DNA from: an uncultured Bacteroidota bacterium
GTDB taxonomy: Bacteria > Bacteroidota > Bacteroidia > Bacteroidales > VadinHA17
Direction of reading: 5' to 3'
Assembly: GCA_903865465.1 (NCBI GenBank)
Contig: CAIPJU010001021.1
Coordinates: forward strand, 1-5,365
Length of the DNA: 5,365 nucleotides
In this document: positions 1-5,365 of the stretch, piece by piece
Layout of the letters: every line of letters starts with the position of its first letter
How positions within the stretch are numbered: position 1 is the first letter of the stretch
The notes under the pieces: generated by a model
Seen by the model: the letters and a program-made list of their open reading frames with translations, nothing else
The model's database searches: none
What the model was told of the DNA's origin: nothing
Made by a program: the position numbers and the translations under genes

Positions 1-1
1 C

Positions 2-433
2 GGCCTCGCAAAAGAAGCAGATTATGGCAAAACTCATTACAATGAAAATACTTTCAGGAATAATTTATTGAAAAAGGCATTGAATTACCTGAAACTTTAC
101 AGCTATGGGGTTTACTTTGGTTTTGGACTTCAAAAAGGAAACAGTTTCTTGGCAGCTGCCAATATTCTTCTGCATATCGTAACCTTCGTAATCGTCTTTT
201 TGGTTATATGGTTATTCTATAAGAAATTTCGTCCGGCTAAAGTTGCCAGTCTTATCATTTTATTGGTTTGCCTGGTTCCAGTTTTAATTTTTTTAATTTA
301 TATCAGAAATGATTATAGTTTTGGAATAATATCCATAATGCTTGCAGTAATTCTTTGTGCTGTGATATCTGGAATGATGGTTGCATACAGGTCACAGGCA
401 GAGGAAGTATCCGGCAAAGGAGGTAATAACTAA
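2..433 (+). CDS. C-terminal part of a multi-pass membrane protein (5' end outside window)
   Basis: The frame is open from base 2 to the TAA at 431-433, giving 143 residues with no stop. The gene therefore almost certainly starts upstream of the window; the TTG at 68 is only an internal Leu codon. The first ~45 residues are polar to amphipathic (Lys, Asn and Tyr rich). Three hydrophobic segments follow at about fragment residues 51-73, 80-101 and 105-129, separated by short loops carrying KKFRPAK and IRND. The tail is short and polar, ending in GKGGNN. This pattern fits the end of an integral inner-membrane protein. I do not recognise the family. Position upstream of polysaccharide export genes would suit an O-antigen polymerase or ligase, flippase or acyltransferase, but no motif supports any of these. 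It is followed after 60 bases by a same-strand gene, with no clear terminator between them. Confidence 0.7.
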   Translation, partial: GLAKEADYGKTHYNENTFRNNLLKKALNYLKLYSYGVYFGFGLQKGNSFLAAANILLHIVTFVIVFLVIWLFYKKFRPAKVASLIILLVCLVPVLIFLIYIRNDYSFGIISIMLAVILCAVISGMMVAYRSQAEEVSGKGGNN

Positions 434-493
434 AAGCTCCTGAGTCCTGAATTAATTCAATGTAGTTAAGCAAAATTAATTTAAGACAGAAAA

Positions 494-3400
494 GTGACAC
501 ACAGAACCCTTTCAATAAAACTCCGAAAAGGAATCCTTTACTGCTGCATGTTTTTATTTACACTGCAGGCTGCTGCCCAGGTCAGGGAAGACCGAAGTAC
601 TACCGGACCAGTCCCTCCAAAAGGAGTGGATGTTATTGGGCATATATCAAGGACAAGAGCCTTGCTGGCAACCCAAACGGTTATTCAGGGAGTACCCGCA
701 TACATCTGGAAAGATGGTTGCGGACCAACGGCTGTTGGTATGATTGCCGGCTATTACGATATAAAGGGATTTTCAGACCTCTTTCCAGGCGATGCTACAA
801 CTCAGACCACTGCCGTTAACACGGCTATCTCATCGACTGAGAGTTACAATGACTATTGTCTTCCTATCGAATCAGCCCTTCCTGTTATTGCCGATAAATC
901 TGAACTGCCTCTCGGCGATGAACATGCCGATAATTGCATCGCAGATTATATGAAAACATCCCAGAGTGTTATTGGCAATATATATGGCTGGAGCTTTGGC
1001 AAGGATATAAAGCCTTCATGGGAAAATTATATTGCCAATAAGGCTCCCAATTATGTTGGCACCTGTACACAATATTATTATAACTCCTCAACCTGGGATA
1101 CAATCGTTAGTAATGTTGACAAGAATCATCCGATGCTACTTCTGGTTGACACTGACGGAGATGGAGCTACCGACCATTTTGTGACCGTAAATGGTTATGA
1201 GACAGATAATGGTATAAAATATTACGGCTGTTTCAATACCTGGGACGCAAGCCAGCACTGGTATGCCTTTACTCAAATGGCAACTGGTGTTACATGGGGT
1301 GTTGCCCGCTGTTATACCTTTCAGATCCACCATAAACTACCTGTTCCGGCAGGCACTATATCTGGTCCTGCATCCGTCTGTGCAGGTTCATCTCAAACCT
1401 ACACTGTTCCTCAAATTGATGATGCAACTTCCTATGTATGGAGTCTGCCGGCTGGAGCTACCGGAAGCAGTTCTACCTACAGTATATCAGTTGCTTTTGC
1501 TGGCGGGCCTGCCTCCGGAAATATTTCTGTCTACGGGCAAAACGCCAACGGAAACGGAACAGCATCATCCCTTGCAATCACAATAAACGGACTCCCGTCA
1601 GCTCCATCGGTCGGCACAATAACTCAGCCTACCTGTTCTGTTGCAACAGGAAACGTTGTTTTATCGGGACTGCCAGCTTCAGGATTATGGACAATCACCA
1701 GAAATCCAGGGAACGCAAGCAGTTCGGGTTCAGGAACTATTACCAGCATAAGCTCCATTCCAGCAGGAACCTATAACTTTACTGTTACAAATAGCCTGGG
1801 CTGTACCTCATCTGCTTCAGCTGATGCTGTTGTAAATGTAAGTCCCGACACTCCTGGATCACCTGTTGTTGGTACTATTAATCAACCGACATGTTCAGTT
1901 GCGACAGGCAGTGTAAATCTTGGCGGACTGCCCTCATCGGGAAGCTGGACTCTCACAAGAAGCCCGGGAGGATCGACCTATACCGGAACAGGAAACTCAA
2001 CAATTGTTTCCGGCTTAGCTGCCGGATCTTATACATATACAGTTTCAAATTCTCTCGGCTGCATTTCCGTACCATCAAACTCAATTGTGATAAACGCACA
2101 GCCTGCAACCCCATCTGCACCTTCAGCCACGCTTATACAGCCAACCTGTTCTGTTGCATCTGGTTCAATAACTGTAACTTCACCCACAGGAACAGGTATG
2201 ACTTACAGTATTGACGGAACGACCTATGTTAATACATCGGGGCTCTTTTCCACTCTTTCGCCCGCCACTTACACCATTACCGCAAAAAACCAGGTTGGAT
2301 GTATTTCGCAGGGGACAATTGCGGTTATCAACGCACAGCCCTCAACGCCTGCTTCACCTACAGTGGACCTTACTCAGCCAACATGTTCGGTTTCTACCGG
2401 GTCAATTACTGTTACTGCTCCCACAGGAGCCGGATTTACATATAGTATTGATGGAGTAAGCTACTTAAACAGCAGCGGGATATTCCCATCTCTTTCTGCG
2501 GGTACCTATACGGTAACAGTAAAAAGTTCTGCCGGGTGCATTTCAGGAGGAACCGGAGCCACGATTAATTCCCAGCCGGGAACACCAGTTGCGCCGGTGC
2601 TTACATCAACCCAACCCGACTGCTCGTTATCAACAGGTTCAATAACAATTACTTCACCTGCAGGGGCAGGCATGACTTATAGCATTGATGGTTCAACATA
2701 TACCAACACTTCAGGCATATTTGCATCGGTAGCATCGGGGTTTTACTCTGTCACTGCCAGAAATTCGGGAGGATGTACCTCTGCAGGAACTGATGTAACT
2801 ATAAATCAGCAGCCTTCAACCCCTTCGGTACCCTCCTTGGCTACTAATCAACCTACATGCACGGTTCCTACAGCTACAATAACTGTCAACTCTCCAAAAG
2901 GGGTTGGGATTTCATACAGCATCGATGGTCAGACATTTACAAATTCAACGGGTGTTTTTACCGGGCTCATTCCAGGAAGTTATTCGATTACGGCAAAAAG
3001 TTCTGCAGGTTGTATATCAGGAGGTGCAAATGTTACAATAAACGACCAGCCTTCTTCTCCATCGGATCCGATCGGAACCCTTGTACAGCCGACATGTCTG
3101 GTATCGACCGGATCAATAAGTATCACCTCACCCACAGGTATCGGCATGTCATACAGCATTGACGGTTCTTCCTATTTGAACACATCAGGAACATTTGAAT
3201 CCGTGGTATCAGGAACATATACTATTACTGCCAGAAATTCATCGGGCTGTTTATCGAATGGTGTGACTGTAAGTATTGATCCTCAACCGAAGACTCCTGC
3301 AACACCGGTCATCACTCAGACAGATAATACTCTGAATTCTTCTTCAGCATTAGGTAACAGCTGGTATTACCAGAGTAATCTGATAGCTGACGCCATAGGG

Positions 3401-3760
3401 CAGGTTTATATCGCTACGGCATCGGGAGATTATTATGCTATTGTTACTCAAAACGGATGCAGTTCTGTCCCCTCAAATACAATAAATCTCATACTCACTG
3501 GGAATGAGCAGCTACCTGAAAATGGGGTTAAGACAAAGGCTTATCCTAATCCGTTCAATCGGGAATTGACAATAGAAAGAACTATAAATAGTGGTTATAT
3601 TGCAGATTATGAATTACTTAATTCGCTGGGGCAAGTTGTTTATCATGGCAGAATTGACAGAAAGGAGACCATAAGTACTTCACAGATTCCCCAGGGGGTT
3701 TATATAGTTAGAATAAAAAAGGGAGAGGGGTTTGAATATCTGAAAATTATTAAGAGGTAA
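494..3760 (+). CDS. T9SS-secreted C39-like cysteine peptidase domain protein with PKD-like and tandem Ig-like repeats
   Basis: This encodes a 1088-residue modular exported protein. The GTG start at 494 is chosen because it supplies the basic n-region (KLRK) of a signal peptide; the hydrophobic core is residues 13-24 and likely cleavage is after AAA at 28. An in-frame stop at 482-484 excludes earlier starts, and ATG 548 (Met19) would remove most of the signal. Residues ~62-280 resemble papain-fold C39-like peptidases: Cys76 in GCGPTA, His228 in DHFVTVNGY and Asn248 in CFNTW are the likely catalytic set (inferred by motif). Residues ~286-366 form a PKD-like domain (ISGPASVCAGSS, YVWSLPAGA). Residues 372-938 are seven tandem repeats, and 939-1003 is a diverged Ig-like module. 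Residues ~1014-1088 are a type A T9SS sorting domain (YPNPF at 1017-1021, LLNSLGQVVY, IPQGVYIVRI, ending KIIKR). Known for the family: such cargo crosses the outer membrane and loses the C-terminal domain. The substrate is unknown; the peptidase domain could instead be inactive or binding-only. Confidence 0.9.
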   Translation: MTHRTLSIKLRKGILYCCMFLFTLQAAAQVREDRSTTGPVPPKGVDVIGHISRTRALLATQTVIQGVPAYIWKDGCGPTAVGMIAGYYDIKGFSDLFPGDATTQTTAVNTAISSTESYNDYCLPIESALPVIADKSELPLGDEHADNCIADYMKTSQSVIGNIYGWSFGKDIKPSWENYIANKAPNYVGTCTQYYYNSSTWDTIVSNVDKNHPMLLLVDTDGDGATDHFVTVNGYETDNGIKYYGCFNTWDASQHWYAFTQMATGVTWGVARCYTFQIHHKLPVPAGTISGPASVCAGSSQTYTVPQIDDATSYVWSLPAGATGSSSTYSISVAFAGGPASGNISVYGQNANGNGTASSLAITINGLPSAPSVGTITQPTCSVATGNVVLSGLPASGLWTITRNPGNASSSGSGTITSISSIPAGTYNFTVTNSLGCTSSASADAVVNVSPDTPGSPVVGTINQPTCSVATGSVNLGGLPSSGSWTLTRSPGGSTYTGTGNSTIVSGLAAGSYTYTVSNSLGCISVPSNSIVINAQPATPSAPSATLIQPTCSVASGSITVTSPTGTGMTYSIDGTTYVNTSGLFSTLSPATYTITAKNQVGCISQGTIAVINAQPSTPASPTVDLTQPTCSVSTGSITVTAPTGAGFTYSIDGVSYLNSSGIFPSLSAGTYTVTVKSSAGCISGGTGATINSQPGTPVAPVLTSTQPDCSLSTGSITITSPAGAGMTYSIDGSTYTNTSGIFASVASGFYSVTARNSGGCTSAGTDVTINQQPSTPSVPSLATNQPTCTVPTATITVNSPKGVGISYSIDGQTFTNSTGVFTGLIPGSYSITAKSSAGCISGGANVTINDQPSSPSDPIGTLVQPTCLVSTGSISITSPTGIGMSYSIDGSSYLNTSGTFESVVSGTYTITARNSSGCLSNGVTVSIDPQPKTPATPVITQTDNTLNSSSALGNSWYYQSNLIADAIGQVYIATASGDYYAIVTQNGCSSVPSNTINLILTGNEQLPENGVKTKAYPNPFNRELTIERTINSGYIADYELLNSLGQVVYHGRIDRKETISTSQIPQGVYIVRIKKGEGFEYLKIIKR
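1607..2122 (+). repeat. Two tandem 86-residue (258-bp) Ig-like repeats, type A
   Basis: These encode residues 372-457 and 458-543 of the secreted protein. Each begins with VGTI-x-QPTCSVATG, has a central W-[TL]-x-TR segment, then (A)AG-[ST]-Y-x-[FY]-TV, and ends with NSLGC and a Pro-rich linker (TPGSP, TPSAP). The two cysteines of each copy are 56 residues apart (381/437 and 467/523). The hallmark YSIDG of the downstream block is missing. The repeats probably form beta-sandwich stalk units; this is inferred from composition and from similar Bacteroidetes surface proteins. Confidence 0.85.
2123..3307 (+). repeat. Five tandem 79-residue (237-bp) Ig-like repeats, type B
   Basis: These encode residues 544-622, 623-701, 702-780, 781-859 and 860-938. 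All five copies are exactly 79 residues long, with no insertions or deletions. Each carries QP-[TD]-C near residue 9, YSIDG near 28-32, a small/hydrophobic turn [LITV]F, [GAT]-x-Y-[TS]-[IV]-T, GC at 59-60, and a closing QPxxPxxP linker. The cysteines are 51 residues apart in every copy. The DNA copies differ at many synonymous positions, so the array is old and kept by selection on the protein rather than freshly amplified. They are likely rigid extracellular spacer or adhesive modules. Confidence 0.9.
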
Positions 3761-3774
3761 AAACATTTTAATAA

Positions 3775-3819
3775 TGAAATTGTTAAGTAAGGGTGGCATA
3801 TGTCACCTTTGCAATTTTA
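3775..3819 (+). terminator. Bulged hairpin, possible transcription terminator
   Basis: The hairpin begins 15 bases after the stop codon of the secreted-protein gene. The inner stem pairs AAGGGTGGC (3789-3797) with GTCACCTTT (3802-3810) around an ATAT loop, with two G-U pairs. An outer stem pairs TGAAATTG (3775-3782) with CAATTTTA (3812-3819), leaving a six-base bulge on the left and one base on the right. There is no long U-tract directly after the stem, only the TTTT inside the outer arm, so it is not a textbook intrinsic terminator. It could instead stabilise the 3' end of the mRNA. Confidence 0.35.
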
Positions 3820-3901
3820 GAACCTGCTGCAATGCCCTGGTCTGATGTAAAACTGGAATTGATAAAATCCTGCTTAACCTGATGAATTTAAAATTTACCG
3901 C

Positions 3902-3932
3902 TTTGGTGATCTGTTCAAACCGCATATTTTTA
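3902..3932 (+). promoter_or_regulatory. Weak candidate promoter (distal)
   Basis: TTTG at 3902-3905 is followed, after 19 bases, by TATTTTTA at 3925-3932. This fits the Bacteroidetes -33 TTTG / -7 TAnnTTTG arrangement, with one mismatch in the -7 box. If used, it would give a leader of nearly 200 bases containing the competing hairpins at 4025-4065. The A/T-rich context makes chance matches easy. Confidence 0.2.
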
Positions 3933-4024
3933 TCCTGACCAGTATATTTTGATTAATATTAAGTTTACGATGATTAACTTTCGTGTTTGATATTTTCAGC
4001 ATCGATTGCTTTGGACCAGGGTCT

Positions 4025-4065
4025 GGATTTTATGCCTTAAAATGGCAAAAGCTTGGATTTTAAGG
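4025..4065 (+). promoter_or_regulatory. Competing inverted repeats, possible alternating RNA hairpins
   Basis: Three related segments lie in a row: GGATTTTA (4025-4032), CCTTAAAAT (4035-4043) and ATTTTAAGG (4057-4065). The middle one can pair with the first (6 bp, 5-base loop) or with the third (perfect 9 bp, 13-base loop), but not both. Such an arrangement is the layout of an attenuator or RNA switch, or could be a protein-binding palindrome in DNA. The stems are mostly A-U and no U-run follows, so function is only a suggestion. Confidence 0.25.
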
Positions 4066-4075
4066 AGCCAGCAGA

Positions 4076-4107
4076 GTTGGATTGAATCTTTAGTTTTTGT
4101 AGTTTTG
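4076..4107 (+). promoter_or_regulatory. Candidate Bacteroidetes promoter of the export genes (proximal)
   Basis: TAGTTTTG at 4100-4107 matches the Bacteroidetes -7 consensus TAnnTTTG exactly. GTTG at 4076-4079 lies 20 bases upstream, a 3 of 4 match to the -33 box TTTG. Transcription would begin near 4112-4116, leaving an untranslated leader of about 20 bases before the ATG at 4135. It competes with the idea of a long structured leader, because it lies downstream of the hairpins at 4025-4065. Confidence 0.4.
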
Positions 4108-4134
4108 CTGCTGTTTATTTAGAAGATACTAAAA

Positions 4135-4923
4135 ATGAATTTTAAAAATTTCATCATGATTGTAAAACCGAAGGTTAGTTACAGGATCATTTTTCTGTTT
4201 TTAGGGATGATTCTGATGATATCGTGTGTACCAGTGAAAAAGCTTCTCTATGTAAACGACATCGATGAGCTGCAGGAACCAATCGTTAATCCAAGGGAGC
4301 ATAAGCTGATTATGCCTTATGATAAGCTTTATATTAAGGTTTACAGTATTGATGAAAAAACCAATTCGCTATTTAGTTCCAGTGAAAGTATGAACAGCAA
4401 TTCCAATAGCGGTATGATAGGTTACCAGGTTGATGAGGCAGGAAATATCTATTTCCCCTTTGTGGGTAAGATACATGTTGGAGGTATGTCCACTAACGAA
4501 TCGGGTGTTAAGCTATTAGAAGCTCTAAATGAATATACCGCCGCATCATCAGTGATTGTAAAATTTATTGAAAACAATGTTTCTGTTCTCGGAGAGGTTC
4601 AGAGGCAGGGAAATTATACTTTTTCACAGGACAAGATCAGCATTTATGAAGCCCTGGCTCTGGGAGGCGGTCTTTCGCAATACGGAAACAGGAAAGATGT
4701 GATCCTGATACGGCAGGAGGGTGATAAGATCATCCATCACAAACTCGACCTTACCGATTCCAGAATTGCCGGGAAAGATTTTTATTATATTCAGTCGAAT
4801 GATGTTATTATTGTCGAACCAATGAAGTTAATCCGGTCAAACTATGGCAATAATATCTTTTCTTTGGCGCTAAGCTCCATTTCATCACTGATAGCTGTTA
4901 TTTTATTTGTAAGAGTTCTTTAA
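4135..4923 (+). CDS. Wza-type polysaccharide biosynthesis/export lipoprotein
   Basis: This 262-residue protein is predicted to form the outer-membrane channel through which capsular or exopolysaccharide leaves the cell. A basic N-terminus and hydrophobic segment (residues 19-30) end in MISC, giving a lipobox-like site at Cys31. A polysaccharide-export domain spans about 56-145 (MPYDKLYIKVYS at 60-71, then VDEAGNIYFPFVGKIHVGG). A single SLBB domain follows at about 148-230 (VSVLGEVQRQGNYTF, then EALALGGGL). The end, about 240-262, is strongly hydrophobic and may be the membrane-spanning element. It is shorter than E. coli Wza (379 residues), which has more SLBB-like units, but is a usual size for Bacteroidetes members. 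ATG 4135 is preferred; Met8 is an alternative that would also keep the signal. There is no strong Shine-Dalgarno sequence. The co-polymerase gene starts 13 bases downstream, so the two are likely co-transcribed. Confidence 0.92.
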   Translation: MNFKNFIMIVKPKVSYRIIFLFLGMILMISCVPVKKLLYVNDIDELQEPIVNPREHKLIMPYDKLYIKVYSIDEKTNSLFSSSESMNSNSNSGMIGYQVDEAGNIYFPFVGKIHVGGMSTNESGVKLLEALNEYTAASSVIVKFIENNVSVLGEVQRQGNYTFSQDKISIYEALALGGGLSQYGNRKDVILIRQEGDKIIHHKLDLTDSRIAGKDFYYIQSNDVIIVEPMKLIRSNYGNNIFSLALSSISSLIAVILFVRVL

Positions 4924-4936
4924 AAATTATTTAAAT

Positions 4937-5365
4937 ATGAGAAAAAGAAATGAATCAGAGTCTTCAAATGCTCTGCTCAAGGAATATCTACTGAAGGTTT
5001 TTTACTTAAAGTATTTTTATCTTGGATGCATAGCTTTTTTCCTGCTGGCAGCTGTGCTGATAAATAAATTTGCACCAAAAGCCTATCAGGTCAATGCTAT
5101 TGTGGGACCTGTACAAAATAATAGTGTTAAGGTTCTGGCCTCGGAAACCTATTTTACCGGTATGGCTGCCTATAATCAGGGAAAGAATATTGAAGATGCT
5201 ATCAACAGCCTTAACTCTTTTTCACTAGTATCGTCGACCGTCAATTCAATGAATCTCCAGGCAGGATATTTCAGTGAGAGTAAGGATTTTCTGAAGCAGA
5301 GCAAGGAACTCTATCTTGGTTCACCTTTCCAGGTGAATGTTGATAAATCTCATATTCAGGTTATA
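4937..5365 (+). CDS. Wzc/GumC-type polysaccharide co-polymerase, N-terminal part (3' end outside window)
   Basis: The frame is open from ATG 4937 to the right edge (143 residues). The protein begins with a short charged cytoplasmic stretch, LLKEYLLKVFYLKYFY, followed by the first transmembrane helix at about 25-43 (FYLGCIAFFLLAAVLIN) and then the periplasmic part (KFAPKAYQVNAIVGP). This is the layout of Wzz-domain chain-length regulators. The later segment, with SFSLVSSTVNSMNL, a YF pair, and ELYLGSPFQVNVD at 124-136, resembles Bacteroidetes GumC-like tyrosine-autokinase proteins, where a SPF-x-V element is common. Full-length members usually run 700-800 residues with a C-terminal BY-kinase domain; whether the kinase is present cannot be seen here. 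It would sit in the inner membrane and contact the export lipoprotein encoded directly upstream. Assignment rests on topology, motifs and neighbourhood. Confidence 0.85.
   Translation, partial: MRKRNESESSNALLKEYLLKVFYLKYFYLGCIAFFLLAAVLINKFAPKAYQVNAIVGPVQNNSVKVLASETYFTGMAAYNQGKNIEDAINSLNSFSLVSSTVNSMNLQAGYFSESKDFLKQSKELYLGSPFQVNVDKSHIQVI

Larger units (their letters stand above)
3761..4134 (+). other. 374-base non-coding region before the polysaccharide export genes
   Basis: No convincing gene lies here. The stretch is richer in A+T than the flanking genes and has stops in all frames. It holds a bulged hairpin right after the secreted-protein gene (3775-3819), two candidate Bacteroidetes-type promoters (3902-3932 and 4076-4107) and a pair of competing inverted repeats (4025-4065). 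It probably separates two transcription units and may act as a regulated leader for the export operon. The only open frames are a 26-codon one at 4042-4122 (+) and a 40-codon one at 3803-3925 (-), neither of which has good support. Confidence 0.6.

Noticed and set aside
3..71. Open frame with ATG at 24 ending at TGA 69-71
   Set aside because: Too short, and it overlaps the longer membrane-protein frame, whose hydrophobic pattern is clearly coding.
316..323. Exact TAnnTTTG box inside the membrane-protein gene, possible promoter for the secreted protein
   Set aside because: No TTTG at 17-20 bases upstream. It mainly shows that exact -7 matches occur by chance in this A/T-rich DNA.
68..433. A complete 121-residue gene starting at TTG 68
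   Set aside because: The same frame is open back to base 2, so the TTG is an internal codon of a gene that begins outside the window.
448..459. Perfect 12-bp palindrome TGAATTAATTCA between the first two genes
   Set aside because: All A/T apart from the ends, with no loop for an RNA hairpin and no promoter box nearby; it could be an operator but nothing else supports it.
303..515. 70-residue frame on the minus strand
   Set aside because: Antisense to the membrane protein and the start of the secreted-protein gene, with no recognisable features.
548..550. ATG as alternative start of the secreted protein
   Set aside because: It would remove the basic residues and most of the hydrophobic core of the signal peptide; GTG 494 gives a complete one.
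1136..1333. 65-residue frame on the minus strand
   Set aside because: Antisense to the peptidase domain; a by-product of its codon use.
1263..3162. Several 80-112-residue frames on the plus strand in other frames (1263-1586, 1438-1776, 1891-2214, 2211-2459, 2857-3162)
   Set aside because: All lie within the 1088-residue gene, have atypical composition (Arg, His and Cys rich), and follow its repeat period; they are shadows.
2123..3307. Regular 237-bp direct repeats as a CRISPR or satellite array
   Set aside because: The period is a whole number of codons in a single long reading frame and conservation is at the protein level; these are protein-domain repeats.
3803..3925. 40-codon frame on the minus strand in the intergenic region
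   Set aside because: Short, without a recognisable domain or ribosome site, and its end runs into the hairpin after the secreted-protein gene. Conservation in relatives would be needed to revive it.

Overview
The window looks like a chromosomal segment from a Bacteroidota (Bacteroidetes) bacterium. The main evidence is a large secreted protein ending in a type IX secretion (T9SS, Por) sorting domain, a machinery restricted to that phylum. Other evidence includes Bacteroidetes-style Ig/PKD-like repeats rich in Ser, Thr and Gly, a short one-SLBB polysaccharide-export lipoprotein, A/T-rich intergenic DNA, no strong Shine-Dalgarno sequences, and an exact match to the Bacteroidetes -7 promoter box (TAnnTTTG) ahead of the export genes. 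No genus can be assigned from the sequence alone.

Layout, all on the + strand: (1) 2-433 is the 3' end of a multi-pass membrane protein that enters from the left edge; its family is not recognised. (2) 494-3760 encodes a 1088-residue exported protein. It has a signal peptide, a C39-like cysteine peptidase domain, a PKD-like domain, two 86-residue and five 79-residue tandem repeats, a diverged Ig-like module and a T9SS type A sorting domain. (3) 3761-4134 is a 374-base non-coding stretch with a bulged hairpin just after the big gene, a pair of mutually exclusive hairpins and two candidate promoters. (4) 4135-4923 encodes a Wza-type polysaccharide export lipoprotein. (5) 4937-5365 is the 5' part of a Wzc/GumC-type polysaccharide co-polymerase that runs off the right edge.

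The last two genes are 13 bases apart and look like the start of an exopolysaccharide or capsule export operon: the first would form the outer-membrane exit, the second the inner-membrane partner that controls chain length and reaches the exit. The repeat protein would go out separately through T9SS and, by the usual rule for such cargo, be cut at its C-terminal domain and released or anchored to surface lipopolysaccharide. The hairpin at 3775-3819 and the long leader suggest it is not in the same transcript as the export genes, so any functional link is by neighbourhood only.

I see no RNA genes, insertion sequences, CRISPR arrays or attachment sites. The most unusual features are the calcium-loop-like motif directly before the predicted catalytic histidine, the strictly spaced cysteine pairs in two distinct repeat blocks, and the structured leader before the export genes.
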